Below are positions 26,573-35,583 of a stretch of 64,000 nucleotides of DNA, in pieces. The notes under the pieces were generated by a model. That model was not told the origin of the DNA. It searched no databases and saw only the letters and a program-made list of their open reading frames with translations. A program made the position numbers and the translations under genes. Origin of the DNA: Methylobacterium sp. W2 (GTDB taxonomy: Bacteria; Pseudomonadota; Alphaproteobacteria; Rhizobiales; Beijerinckiaceae); assembly GCF_020662345.1 (NCBI RefSeq), contig NZ_VMOA01000004.1, forward strand, positions 62,001-126,000. Reading direction: 5' to 3'. The stretch's first letter is position 1; every line of letters starts with the position of its first letter.

Positions 26573-27643
26573 CTACACCGCCGGTGCTGGCCGGAACGCC
26601 CGGCGCCGGGGCGTGGGAAGGCCGGTGCCGTGAGCCAGCGAAATGTTGGTGAAGAACTGGCGCGCGCTCTCGCCCCAGGTGTAGCGCAGAGCCTCCGCGC
26701 GGCAGCGCTCGCGGGGGATCGACAGGGCGGCGAGCGCGGCCTCGCGCAGGTCGGGGCCGAGGATTCCGGCACCGGTCCCGCCGATGACGTCGAGGGGGCC
26801 GGTTACCGGATAGGCCGCCACGGGAACGCCGCAGGCGAGGGCTTCGAGCAGGACGATGCCGAACGTATCGGTGAGGCTGGGGAACACGAAGACGTCCGCC
26901 GCTGCATAGATGCGGGCGAGCGCCGCGCCGGTCAGGGTGCCGAGGAAGCATGCCTTCGGATGCAGGCCGGCGAGGCGCGTCCGGTCCGGGCCGTCTCCCA
27001 CCACGATCTTGGTGCCCGGCAGGTCGAGATCGAGGAATGCCGAGACGTTCTTCTCCACCGCCAGCCGCCCGACGAAGAGGAAGAACGGGCCGGCCAAGCC
27101 TGCCAGCGCCTCCGGCACGGCGGCATCCGGGGCCGCCGGGCGAAAGAGATCGGTATCGACCCCCCGGGTCCACCGCATCAGGTTGCCGAAGCCGCGGGAG
27201 GCGAGGTCGCGCTCCAGGGACGGGGTCGAGACCATCGTCCCGCTCGCAGCGCCATGGAAGCGCCGCAGCCAAGCATAGCTCCAGCTTTCGGGAACAGGCG
27301 CACGAGCGGCGAGGTACTCAGGAAAGCGCGTGTGATAGCTCGTGGTGAACGGGCGGCCATGGGCGAGACAATAGCGTCGGGTCGCGTAGCCGACGGTCCC
27401 CTCCGTGGCCACATGGACATGGGTCGGGGCGAGATCGGCCCACAGACGGGCGACCTTGCCCTTGGTGGCATAGGACAGCCGAATCTCAGGGTATCCCGGC
27501 AGCGGCACCGAGGTGAAATCCTGATGGGTCAGGAACACGGTCTCGAAACCGAGTTCCTGACCGGCCGCGGCCATGTTCTCGAGGGAGCGGACGACCCCGT
27601 TGACCTGCGGGTGCCACGCATCGGTAGCGATCAGCAGCCTCAC
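26573..27643 (-). CDS. GT-B family 4 glycosyltransferase (MgtA/GumH-like)
   Basis: 356 residues. DAWHPQVNGVVRSLENM opens the N-terminal Rossmann domain and a YHTRFPEYL segment lies at about 100. The C-terminal domain has FFLFVGRLAVEKNVSAFLDL and the E-x7-E nucleotide-sugar site in FPSLTDTFGIVLLEALACGVPVAAY. This resembles transferases that put mannose or glucose on diacylglycerol or lipids. The GTG start overlaps the stop of the LpxH-like gene by 4 nt (GTGA), so the two are coupled. Donor and acceptor are not determinable. Confidence 0.88.
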   Translation of the reverse strand: MRLLIATDAWHPQVNGVVRSLENMAAAGQELGFETVFLTHQDFTSVPLPGYPEIRLSYATKGKVARLWADLAPTHVHVATEGTVGYATRRYCLAHGRPFTTSYHTRFPEYLAARAPVPESWSYAWLRRFHGAASGTMVSTPSLERDLASRGFGNLMRWTRGVDTDLFRPAAPDAAVPEALAGLAGPFFLFVGRLAVEKNVSAFLDLDLPGTKIVVGDGPDRTRLAGLHPKACFLGTLTGAALARIYAAADVFVFPSLTDTFGIVLLEALACGVPVAAYPVTGPLDVIGGTGAGILGPDLREAALAALSIPRERCRAEALRYTWGESARQFFTNISLAHGTGLPTPRRRAFRPAPAV

Positions 27644-28467
27644 GCGACCGCCCGCGCCGGACTGGCGGCCACCGCGCTACGCTCCGCTTCTTCCGCGGCG
27701 GCGCGCGCCCGCAACACGCTCGGGTAATGCAGCACCTCCATGGTACCGTCGTAATGCTCGACGATGGCGGTGCAGGATTCCACCCAATCCCCGGTGTTCA
27801 GATAGGTCAGCCCGGCGATCTGGCGGTGGGCGGCATGGTGGATATGCCCGCAGATCACGCCGTCGGCGCCCACGCGCTTGGCCTCCGCGCTCAGCAACTC
27901 CTCGAACTTTCCGATGAAGTTGACGGCGTTCTTCACCTTCAGCTTGGCCCAGGCCGAAAGTGACCAATAGGCGAGGCCGAGGCGGCGCCGGAGGGTGTTC
28001 AGGTGGGTGTTGACGAAGAGCGCGAAGGTGTAGGCGCCGTCGCCGAGGAAGGCGATCCATTTGGCGTGCCGCACGACCATGTCGAACTGGTCACCGTGGA
28101 TCACGAGGTAGCGCTTGCCGTCCGCGGCGACGTGGATCCGGTCGTCCACCACCTCGATCCCGCCGAAAGTCATGCCGAGATAATCGCGCAGGAACTCGTC
28201 GTGGTTGCCGGGGATATAGATCAGCGCCGAGCCCTTGCGCACTTTGCGCAGCAGCTTCTGAACCACGTCGTTGTGGCTCTGCGGCCAGAACCAGCCCGAT
28301 TTGAGCTGCCACCCGTCCACGATGTCACCGACGAGGTAGATCTCGTCGGCGTCGTAATCCCGCAGGAATTCCAGCAGCAACCCTGCCTGACAGCCCTTCG
28401 TGCCCAGATGCATATCGGACAGGAAGAGCGTCCTCACGCGGATCGTCTTCTCTGTATCTTCGCCCAC
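27640..28467 (-). CDS. Metallophosphoesterase, UDP-2,3-diacylglucosamine hydrolase-like
   Basis: 275 residues from a GTG at 28467 (VGEDTEKTIRVRTLFLSDMHLG). All five calcineurin-type metal motifs are visible: SDMHLG, GDIVDGW, GNHDEF, VIHGDQFD and GHIHHA. The protein resembles LpxH-like phosphoesterases, which cleave UDP-diacylglucosamine in lipid A synthesis. In alphaproteobacteria the lipid A step is usually served by LpxI, so this copy may act on another nucleotide-linked or phospholipid substrate. The overlap with the glycosyltransferase suggests a shared glycolipid role. Confidence 0.85.
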   Translation of the reverse strand: MGEDTEKTIRVRTLFLSDMHLGTKGCQAGLLLEFLRDYDADEIYLVGDIVDGWQLKSGWFWPQSHNDVVQKLLRKVRKGSALIYIPGNHDEFLRDYLGMTFGGIEVVDDRIHVAADGKRYLVIHGDQFDMVVRHAKWIAFLGDGAYTFALFVNTHLNTLRRRLGLAYWSLSAWAKLKVKNAVNFIGKFEELLSAEAKRVGADGVICGHIHHAAHRQIAGLTYLNTGDWVESCTAIVEHYDGTMEVLHYPSVLRARAAAEEAERSAVAASPARAVA

Positions 28468-29100
28468 GACCCACTCCGAATGGCTTCGGTGCGTTGAGCC
28501 AAACCGGATTCCCGTATCAGTTTGATGACGTGCGCCGTCTCGTCCCAAGGTCCGACTTCCGGCGCGAGTACTTCAAGCGCATCGTGGGAATGCTGCGCTG
28601 CGCGACAAATTTTTTGAGTGGCCGGGAAGTTTTTTGCGTTTTCCTTCGGAAGCGAACCCCGGCATAGTCCCGATCAAGGTGACCCACCGGATCGCGTTGG
28701 AAGGCGCGTGTCCGGAGCCCATGCGAGGCGGAATCAAGGTTGCCGACGAGGTGAGAAACGACGTCCAAGGCCTTGGGAGTGTGCGATATTTGCGCGCCCC
28801 GGCCAATGGAGAGAGGCTTGATCCAGTCGAAGGCAGTCGCATCGAGCGTTCTGGAACTCGTAGTCATCGGTGATGGAACGAGGCGGGCCTCGCGCCTTCC
28901 ACCGACGATCGCGGACCATGCCTTCTCCTCCAGGCGGACGCGCGGCAGCCGGGCCTCCTGGCAGCGCCGCCGTTTCTTCCCCAAAGCTTAGGAACCGCCC
29001 CGGCAGCCCATCAGGCCGGATCGCGACCTCGGACCACCGTATTCGATCCCAGCGTCGCACGATGCGTGCGCGCGAACCGAAGAAGAACCGGAGACACAAC
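28468..29100. promoter_or_regulatory. Long upstream region of the serine-cycle cluster
   Basis: About 630 bp without a convincing gene between the divergent phosphoesterase and sgaA. An AT-richer patch with two short T-runs lies near 28608-28640. In Methylobacterium extorquens AM1 the LysR-type regulator QscR is known to bind upstream of sga, so its operator and the promoter should lie here. I could not single out a T-N11-A box with confidence. Confidence 0.5.
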
Positions 29101-30309
29101 ATGGCGGCAACGAGACGGCCGGGTCGGAATCATCTGTTCGTTCCGGGCCCGACGAACATCCCCGACCGCGTGCAGCGGGCGATGATCGTTCCCTCCGAGG
29201 ATCACCGTTCGGTGGATTTCCCGACGCTGACCAAGCCCCTGTTCGAAGAGACCAAGGCCGTGTTCGGCTCGACCGAGGGCACGATCTTCCTGTTCCCGGC
29301 CTCGGGCACCGGCATCTGGGAATCGGCGCTGACCAACACCCTGCATCGCGGCGACACGGTTCTGACCTCGCGCTTTGGCCAGTTCAGCCACCTCTGGATC
29401 GACATGGCCCAGCGCCTCGGCCTGAACGTGATCGTTCAGGAAGAGGAGTGGGGCACGGGTGCTAACCCGCAGCGGATCGAGGAGGCGCTGCGCGCCGACA
29501 CGAACCACGAGATCAAGGCCGTCATGACGGTCCATAACGAGACCGCCACCGGCGTCACCAGCGACATCGGCGCCGTGCGCAAGGCGATCGACGCCGCCGG
29601 CCACCCGGCCCTGCTGTTCGTGGACGGCGTGTCCTCGATCGGCTCGCTGCCGTTCTACGCCGACGAGTGGAAGGTCGATTGCGCCATCGCCGGTTCGCAG
29701 AAGGGCCTGATGCTCCCCGCCGGTCTCGGCGTGATCTGCGTCAGCCAGAAAGCTCTGAAGGCCGCCGAATCGTCGTCGGGTCCGAACGACCGTCTCGCGC
29801 ATGTCTACTTCGACTGGGCCGACCATCAGAAGCAGAACGGCGCCGGCTACTTCCCCTACACCCCGGCACTGCCGCTTCTCTACGGCCTGCGCGAGGCACT
29901 CGCCTGCCTGCGCGAGGAAGGCCTCGAGAACGTCTACCACCGCCACGCCGTGCTCGGCGAGGCGACCCGCCAGGCCGTGGCGGCCTGGGGTCTTAAGACC
30001 TGCGCCAAGGAAGCCAAGTGGAACTCGGACACGGTGACCGCCATCCTCGTCCCCGAGGGTGTCGACGCCGCCGCGATCATCAAGCACGCCTTCGTGCGCT
30101 ACAACCTCGCCCTCGGCGCTGGTCTGAGCCAGGTGGCCGGCAAGGTGTTCCGCATCGGCCACGTCGGTGACCTGAACGAGCTGTCGCTGCTCGGCGCTAT
30201 CGCCGGTGCTGAAATGGCCATGCTCGACAACGGCGTGAAGGTGCAGCCGGGCTCCGGCGTCGCCGCCGCCTCCAGCTACCTGCGCGAAAACCCCCTCGCG
30301 AAGTCCTGA
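29101..30309 (+). CDS. sgaA: Serine-glyoxylate aminotransferase
   Basis: 402 residues. It transfers the amino group of serine to glyoxylate, giving hydroxypyruvate and glycine, a central serine-cycle step. It is a class V aminotransferase: RNHLFVPGPTNIPDRVQRAM at the N-terminus, FPASGTGIWESALTNTL, DGVSSIGSLPF and the PLP lysine in AGSQKGLMLPAG (K201). The ATG at 29101 follows a GGAGA ten bases upstream. It is first in the cluster, with hprA 107 bp behind it. Confidence 0.97.
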   Translation: MAATRRPGRNHLFVPGPTNIPDRVQRAMIVPSEDHRSVDFPTLTKPLFEETKAVFGSTEGTIFLFPASGTGIWESALTNTLHRGDTVLTSRFGQFSHLWIDMAQRLGLNVIVQEEEWGTGANPQRIEEALRADTNHEIKAVMTVHNETATGVTSDIGAVRKAIDAAGHPALLFVDGVSSIGSLPFYADEWKVDCAIAGSQKGLMLPAGLGVICVSQKALKAAESSSGPNDRLAHVYFDWADHQKQNGAGYFPYTPALPLLYGLREALACLREEGLENVYHRHAVLGEATRQAVAAWGLKTCAKEAKWNSDTVTAILVPEGVDAAAIIKHAFVRYNLALGAGLSQVAGKVFRIGHVGDLNELSLLGAIAGAEMAMLDNGVKVQPGSGVAAASSYLRENPLAKS

Positions 30310-30416
30310 TCGAAGCTGTTTTCCGGGGCCGGCATCTCGCCGGCCCCGGGCATCGTCTATAGAAGCGTGTATCGCGTAACGTTGCGCTCGGCGCGGAACG
30401 TCGCTTGAGGGTTCCA

Positions 30417-31355
30417 ATGGCGCACAAAATCGTCTTCCTCGATCGTGAATCCCTCGACGCCAAAGTGCGTGAGTTCAGCTTCCCGCACGAATATACCGAG
30501 TACGAATCCACGTGGACGCCTGAGGAGATCGTCGAGCGCCTAAAAGGCGCCGAGATCGCACTGATCAACAAGGTGCCCATGCGCGCCGAGACGTTGAAGC
30601 AGTTGCCCGACCTCAAGCTCATCGCTGTCGCCGCAACCGGCACCGATGTCGTCGACAAGGCCGCTGCCAAGGAACTCGGCATCACCGTCGTCAACATCCG
30701 CAACTACGCCTTCAACACCGTGCCTGAGCACGTGATCGGCCTGATGTTCGCCCTGCGGCGCGCCATCGTGCCCTACGCCAATTCCGTGCGCCGGGGCGAT
30801 TGGGCGAAGTCGACCCAGTTCTGCTATTTCGACTACCCGATCCACGACATCGCCGGCTCGACGCTGGGCATCGTCGGCTACGGGGCACTGGGCAAATCCA
30901 TTGCCAAGCGGGCGGAAGCGCTCGGCATGAAGGTCATCGCCTACGACGTGTTCCCGCAGGAAGGCCTCGTGGATTTCGAGACGATCCTGACCGAATCCGA
31001 TGTCATCACCCTGCATGCGCCGCTGACGCCGGAAACCCGGAACATGATCGGCGCCGAGCAGCTGGCGAAGATGAAGAAGCACGCCATCCTGATCAACACG
31101 GCGCGTGGTGGCCTCGTCGACGAGGAGGCGCTTGCCGAGGCGCTCAAGGCCGGAACGATCGGCGGAGCCGGCTTCGACGTCGTGGTCACCGAGCCGCCCA
31201 AGAACGGCAACATCCTGTGCGAGCTCGACCTGCCGAACCTCATCGTCACGCCGCATGTGGCGTGGGCGAGCAAGGAAGCCATGCAGATCCTGGCCGACCA
31301 GCTCGTGGACAACGTCGAGGCCTATGTTGCGGGCAAGCCGCAGAACGTGGTGTGA
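30417..31355 (+). CDS. hprA: Hydroxypyruvate reductase
   Basis: 312 residues. It is a D-2-hydroxyacid dehydrogenase that reduces hydroxypyruvate to D-glycerate in the serine cycle. The nucleotide loop IVGYGALGKSIAKRAEALG is at about 152-170 (G154, G156, G159). The catalytic Arg is in NTARGGLVDEEAL and the His in VTPHVAWASKEAM. The start ATG at 30417 was chosen because MAHKIVFLDRESLD is the conserved beginning. It follows sgaA, and a 235-bp gap separates it from mtdA. Confidence 0.96.
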   Translation: MAHKIVFLDRESLDAKVREFSFPHEYTEYESTWTPEEIVERLKGAEIALINKVPMRAETLKQLPDLKLIAVAATGTDVVDKAAAKELGITVVNIRNYAFNTVPEHVIGLMFALRRAIVPYANSVRRGDWAKSTQFCYFDYPIHDIAGSTLGIVGYGALGKSIAKRAEALGMKVIAYDVFPQEGLVDFETILTESDVITLHAPLTPETRNMIGAEQLAKMKKHAILINTARGGLVDEEALAEALKAGTIGGAGFDVVVTEPPKNGNILCELDLPNLIVTPHVAWASKEAMQILADQLVDNVEAYVAGKPQNVV

Positions 31356-31590
31356 GGCTCCGGCTTCATACCCGAAGGCCTGAACGGCGGAAGCCGATGT
31401 CGTTCCAGGGCCGCAGAGCGGATTCAGGACTCCGAGACCGCAGACACTGATCGTATCTGCGCCGATCGAGTGTCTGGATGACAGCCTTGCCAGCGCCCCC
31501 CCGGAACGACGGGAAACGATCCTCGCGCGGCTCTTCGCAGACGCGCCAATCATACGAAAACCGCGCAGCGACGCGGACAGAGGAAACGAC

Positions 31591-32454
31591 ATGACGAAGA
31601 AGCTGCTGTTCCAGTTCGACACCGATACGGTCCCGAGCGTGTTCGATGTGGTCGTCGGTTATGATGGCGGAGCCGATCGCATCACCGGTTACGGAAACGT
31701 GACACCGGACAATGTCGGTGCCTTGGTGGACGGTACGATCTACACCCGGGGCGGCTCCGAGAAGAAGTCCACGGCGATCTTCGTCGGCGGCGGCAGCATG
31801 GCGGCCGGCGAGGCCGTGTTCGAAGCCGTGAAGAAGCGCTTCTTCGGTCCCTTCCGCGTCTCGATCATGCTCGATTCCAACGGCTCGAACACCACCGCCG
31901 CCGCCGGCGTCGCGCTGGTGCAGAAGGCCGCCGGGTCGCTCCAGGGCAAGAAGGCCGTGGTTCTCGCCGGCACCGGTCCGGTGGGCATGCGCTCGGCCGC
32001 GCTCCTCGCGCAGGAAGGCGCCACGGTGGTCCTGTGCGGTCGCTCGCTCGACAAGGCTCAGGCCGCCGCCGATTCTATCAACAAGCGCTTCAAGGTCGAG
32101 ATCAGCGCCGCCGCGACGCCGGATGCCGCCTCGCGCGCCGCCATCGTCAAGGGCCAGAACCTCGTCTTCTCGGCCGGCGCCATCGGCCTGGAACTTCTCG
32201 CCGAAGCCGACTGGAAGGACGAGGCCAGCATCGAGTTCATCGCCGATTACAACGCCCAGCCGCCCCTCGGCTTCGGTGGCATCGACGCCATGGACAAGGG
32301 CAAGGAGCGCCACGGCAAGAAGGTGTTCGGCGCGCTCGGCATCGGCGGCCTCAAGCTGAAGCTGCACCGCGCCTGTGTCGGTCAGCTCTTCGACAGCGCC
32401 GAGAAGGTGTTCGACGCCGAGGAGATCTACGCCCTCGCCAAGACGATGGCCTGA
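31591..32454 (+). CDS. mtdA: NADP-dependent methylenetetrahydrofolate/methylenetetrahydromethanopterin dehydrogenase
   Basis: 287 residues, as in M. extorquens MtdA. It oxidises methylene-H4F (and methylene-H4MPT) to the methenyl form with NADP and sets the branch between C1 oxidation and assimilation. MTKKLLFQFDTDTVPSVFDVVVGYDGGADRITGYG is the conserved start. The Rossmann segment AVVLAGTGPVGMRSAALLAQEG is at about 128-149. fchA follows three bases later, so the two are translationally coupled. Confidence 0.97.
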   Translation: MTKKLLFQFDTDTVPSVFDVVVGYDGGADRITGYGNVTPDNVGALVDGTIYTRGGSEKKSTAIFVGGGSMAAGEAVFEAVKKRFFGPFRVSIMLDSNGSNTTAAAGVALVQKAAGSLQGKKAVVLAGTGPVGMRSAALLAQEGATVVLCGRSLDKAQAAADSINKRFKVEISAAATPDAASRAAIVKGQNLVFSAGAIGLELLAEADWKDEASIEFIADYNAQPPLGFGGIDAMDKGKERHGKKVFGALGIGGLKLKLHRACVGQLFDSAEKVFDAEEIYALAKTMA

Positions 32455-32457
32455 CCC

Positions 32458-33099
32458 ATGACCGAGAAGACGTCGCCTGCCAACGAAACCATCCAGGGCT
32501 TCCTCGACGGGCTCGCGAGCTCGGCCCCGACCCCCGGAGGCGGCGGAGCCGCCGCCATCTCCGGTGCCATGGGCGCAGCACTCCTCAGCATGGTGTGCAA
32601 CCTCACCATCGGAAAGAAGAAGTACGTCGAGGTCGAAGGCGAGCTGAAGGAGATCCTTGGCAAGTCGGAAGCGCTCCGGGCGGAACTCACCGGCATGATC
32701 GCCGACGATGTCGAGGCCTTCGACGCGGTGATGGGAGCCTACGGCCTGCCGAAGGGCACCGACGAGGAGAAGGCGGCGCGCGCCGCCCGAATCCAGGAGG
32801 CCCTCAAGGTCGCCACCGACGTGCCGCTCGCCTGCTGCCGCGCTTGCCGCGAGGTCATCGACCTCGCCGAAGCCGTGGCCGACAAGGGCAACCTCAACGT
32901 CATCTCCGATGCCGGTGTGGCGGTCCTGTCGGCCCATGCCGGCCTGCGCAGCGCCGCGCTCAACGTCTATGTCAACGCCAAAGGCCTGGACGATCGCGGC
33001 TTCGCCAATGAGCGACTGAAGCAACTCGAAGAGTTGCTCGGGCCGTCAGGACCATTGAACGAAAAGATCTACGAGGTCGTCAAGGCCAAGGTGAACTAA
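32458..33099 (+). CDS. fchA: Methenyltetrahydrofolate cyclohydrolase
   Basis: 213 residues, formiminotransferase-cyclodeaminase (FTCD_C) fold. It hydrolyses methenyl-H4F to formyl-H4F in the C1 assimilation branch. ETIQGFLDGLASSAPTPGGGGAAAISGAMGAAL and ADDVEAFDAVMGAY are the family landmarks. It starts 4 bp after mtdA. A strong terminator lies 10 bp past its stop, so the mtdA-fchA transcript probably ends here. Confidence 0.96.
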   Translation: MTEKTSPANETIQGFLDGLASSAPTPGGGGAAAISGAMGAALLSMVCNLTIGKKKYVEVEGELKEILGKSEALRAELTGMIADDVEAFDAVMGAYGLPKGTDEEKAARAARIQEALKVATDVPLACCRACREVIDLAEAVADKGNLNVISDAGVAVLSAHAGLRSAALNVYVNAKGLDDRGFANERLKQLEELLGPSGPLNEKIYEVVKAKVN

Positions 33100-33109
33100 G
33101 ATCAACGAC

Positions 33110-33142
33110 AGGCCGGCGAGAACAAACTCAGCCGGCCTTTTC
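33110..33142 (+). terminator. Intrinsic terminator after fchA
   Basis: An 8-bp stem AGGCCGGC/GCCGGCCT with a 13-nt loop, followed by TTTTC. It separates sgaA-hprA-mtdA-fchA from mtkA onward. Confidence 0.8.
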
Positions 33143-33279
33143 GTCTAAAAAATACATTCCGGCCGCCGTTAAAGGCGGAGTGAAAGAGAATGTAAAAAAA
33201 TATTACAACAGAAGCTCTTTCCGTGAAGTGAAATTTACGAGAGTGTCTGTCCCAGGGAAAAACGCCGAGGAGAACGCAC
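33143..33279 (+). promoter_or_regulatory. AT-rich promoter region of mtkA
   Basis: About 135 bp that is much richer in A and T than its surroundings, particularly 33185-33245, between the fchA terminator and the mtkA start. It probably holds an independent promoter for mtkA-mtkB-ppc. No specific operator was recognised. Confidence 0.5.
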
Positions 33280-34458
33280 ATGGACGTGCATGAGTATCAA
33301 GCCAAGGAGCTGCTCGCCGGATTCGGCGTTGCGGTCCCCAAGGGCGCGGTGGCCTTCAGCCCCGACCAGGCGGTCTATGCCGCCACCGAGCTCGGTGGCT
33401 CGTTCTGGGCGGTGAAGGCCCAGATCCATGCCGGCGCCCGCGGCAAGGCCGGCGGGATCAAGCTGTGCCGGACCTACAACGAGGTCCGCGATGCCGCCAA
33501 GGATCTCCTCGGCAAGCGTCTCATCACCCTGCAGACCGGCCCCGAGGGCAAGCCCGTCCAGCGCGTCTATATCGAGACCGCCGACCCGTTCGAGCGTGAG
33601 CTCTATCTCGGCTACGTCCTCGACCGTAAGGCCGAGCGCGTCCGCGTCATCGCCTCCCAGCGCGGCGGCATGGATATCGAGGAGATTGCGGCCAACGAGC
33701 CCGAGGCCCTGATCCAGGTCGTGGTCGAGCCGGCCGTCGGCCTGCAGCAGTTCCAGGCCCGCGAGATCGCGTTCCAGCTCGGCCTGAACATCAAGCAGGT
33801 TTCGGCGGCCGTGAAGACGATCATGAACGCCTACCGGGCGTTCCGCGATTGCGACGGCACCATGCTGGAGATCAACCCTCTCGTCGTCACCAAGGACGAC
33901 CGTGTCCTGGCGCTCGACGCCAAGATGTCCTTCGACGACAACGCCATGTTCCGCCGGCGCAACATCGCCGATATGCACGATCCCTCGCAGGGGGATCCGC
34001 GCGAGGCCCAGGCCGCCGAGCACAATCTCAGCTACATCGGCCTCGAGGGCGAGATCGGCTGCATCGTCAACGGCGCAGGATTGGCCATGGCCACCATGGA
34101 CATGATCAAGCATGCAGGCGGCGAGCCGGCGAACTTCCTCGATGTCGGCGGCGGCGCCAGCCCCGACCGCGTGGCGACGGCCTTCCGGCTCGTCCTCTCG
34201 GACCGCAACGTCAAGGCGATCCTCGTCAACATTTTCGCCGGCATCAACCGCTGCGACTGGGTCGCCCAGGGCGTGATCCAGGCGGCCAAGGAAGTGAAGA
34301 TCGACGTGCCGCTCATCGTCCGGCTCGCCGGCACGAATGTCGAGGCGGGTAAGAAGATCCTGGCCGAGAGCGGCCTCGACCTCATCACCGCCGACAGCCT
34401 GTCGGACGCCGCCACCAAGGCCGTCGCCGCCTGCGACGCCGCCAAGCGCAGCCACTGA
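33280..34458 (+). CDS. mtkA: Malate-CoA ligase (malate thiokinase) beta subunit
   Basis: 392 residues, homologous to the succinyl-CoA synthetase beta subunit. With MtkB it forms malyl-CoA from malate, ATP and CoA in the serine cycle. [22 protein letters not shown] opens the ATP-grasp domain, and [15 protein letters not shown] is the nucleotide loop. [15 protein letters not shown] carries acidic metal ligands, and [17 protein letters not shown] marks the C-terminal domain. The ribosome-binding site GAGGAG lies 10 bases before the start. mtkB follows after 19 bp. Confidence 0.97.
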   Translation: MDVHEYQAKELLAGFGVAVPKGAVAFSPDQAVYAATELGGSFWAVKAQIHAGARGKAGGIKLCRTYNEVRDAAKDLLGKRLITLQTGPEGKPVQRVYIETADPFERELYLGYVLDRKAERVRVIASQRGGMDIEEIAANEPEALIQVVVEPAVGLQQFQAREIAFQLGLNIKQVSAAVKTIMNAYRAFRDCDGTMLEINPLVVTKDDRVLALDAKMSFDDNAMFRRRNIADMHDPSQGDPREAQAAEHNLSYIGLEGEIGCIVNGAGLAMATMDMIKHAGGEPANFLDVGGGASPDRVATAFRLVLSDRNVKAILVNIFAGINRCDWVAQGVIQAAKEVKIDVPLIVRLAGTNVEAGKKILAESGLDLITADSLSDAATKAVAACDAAKRSH

Positions 34459-34477
34459 GACGAGGGGAGGATACGTC

Positions 34478-35371
34478 ATGAGCATTCTGATCGACGAGAA
34501 GACCCCGATCATCGTCCAGGGCATCACCGGCGATAAGGGTACGTTCCACGCCAAGGAGATGATCGAGTACGGCTCGAACATTGTCGGCGGCGTCACCCCG
34601 GGCAAGGGCGGCAAGACCCATCTCGGCGTGCCGGTGTTCAACACCGTCAAGGAAGCCGTGGAGGCCACCGGGGCCACCACCTCGATCACCTTCGTCGCCC
34701 CGCCCTTCGCGGCGGACGCGATCATGGAAGGCGCCGATGCCGGCCTCGCGCTGATCTGTTCGATCACCGACGGCATCCCGGCCCAGGACATGATGCGGGT
34801 GAAGCGGTATCTGCGCCGCTACCCCAAGGACAAGCGCACGATGGTGGTGGGCCCGAACTGCGCCGGCATCATCTCGCCCGGCAAGTCGATGCTCGGCATC
34901 ATGCCCGGCCACATCTATCTGAAGGGGAATGTCGGCGTGATCTCGCGCTCGGGCACCCTCGGTTACGAAGCGGCCGCTCAGATGAAGGAGAAGGGCATCG
35001 GCATCACCACCTCGGTGGGCATCGGCGGTGACCCGATCAACGGGTCGTCCTTCCTCGACCATCTCGCCCTGTTCGAGCAGGACCCCGACACCAAGGCCGT
35101 GCTGATGATCGGCGAGATCGGCGGTCCGCAGGAGGCCGAGGCCTCCGCCTGGATCAAGGAGAACATGTCGAAGCCCGTTATCGGCTTCGTCGCCGGTCTC
35201 ACCGCCCCGAAGGGCCGCCGTATGGGCCATGCCGGTGCCATCATCTCCGCCACCGGCGACAGTGCCGCCGAGAAGGCCGAGATCATGCGCTCCTACGGCC
35301 TCACCGTGGCCCCCAGCCCCGGCGATTTTGGCTCCACGGTCGAGCAGGTGATGCGCAAGCTCGCCGCCTGA
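34478..35371 (+). CDS. mtkB: Malate-CoA ligase (malate thiokinase) alpha subunit
   Basis: 297 residues, like the succinyl-CoA synthetase alpha subunit. MSILIDEKTPIIVQGITGDKGTFHAKEMIEYG is the CoA-binding start, and VGPNCAGIISPGKSMLGIMPGHIY follows in the middle. The phosphohistidine motif is GHAGAI (H251). GGAGG sits 8 bases before the ATG at 34478. It is cotranscribed with mtkA; a palindromic repeat lies just behind its stop. Confidence 0.97.
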   Translation: MSILIDEKTPIIVQGITGDKGTFHAKEMIEYGSNIVGGVTPGKGGKTHLGVPVFNTVKEAVEATGATTSITFVAPPFAADAIMEGADAGLALICSITDGIPAQDMMRVKRYLRRYPKDKRTMVVGPNCAGIISPGKSMLGIMPGHIYLKGNVGVISRSGTLGYEAAAQMKEKGIGITTSVGIGGDPINGSSFLDHLALFEQDPDTKAVLMIGEIGGPQEAEASAWIKENMSKPVIGFVAGLTAPKGRRMGHAGAIISATGDSAAEKAEIMRSYGLTVAPSPGDFGSTVEQVMRKLAA

Positions 35372-35379
35372 ACGCGTCA

Positions 35380-35440
35380 ACCCTCCCCCCTCAGCGGGGG
35401 AGGGTAGTCGCGGAGCGACCGGGAGAGGGGCTGGGCCGCC
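35380..35440. repeat. Short palindromic intergenic repeat behind mtkB
   Basis: A CCCTCCCCC/GGGGGAGGG hairpin (35381-35403) is followed by AGTCGCGGAGCGACCGGGAG and a GAGAGGGG tail. Repeats of this make-up are common between genes in Hyphomicrobiales. It may act as a 3' mRNA stabiliser or attenuator between mtkB and ppc. Confidence 0.65.
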
Positions 35441-35583
35441 CGGCCGCCGACGGACCCAACCGCAAAAACCACCCCTTGATCGCCCCGACGCTGCGTTCCA
35501 TGCTGCCGGGGCGGCCGCACCCTTACCGTTGCCCGCGCGTCCCCAGCGGCCATCGGCTCAACTCTGTTCGAGGTGGCCATCCG

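Noticed and set aside
26469..27272. 267-codon frame overlapping the family 4 glycosyltransferase on the same strand
   Set aside because: A frame shifted from the real gene; its Arg/Pro-rich translation is typical of a shadow.
28854..28878. Two GGAAC sites upstream of sgaA as EcfG promoters
   Set aside because: Neither has a GTT at the required spacing.
29011..30417. 468-codon antisense frame over sgaA
   Set aside because: Shadow of sgaA, whose product is unmistakable; no ribosome-binding site or family features.
33235..34791. 518-codon open frame antisense to mtkA and mtkB
   Set aside because: High GC content makes reverse frames of real genes stay open. The translation is low in typical protein pattern, and the plus strand encodes clear malate thiokinase subunits.
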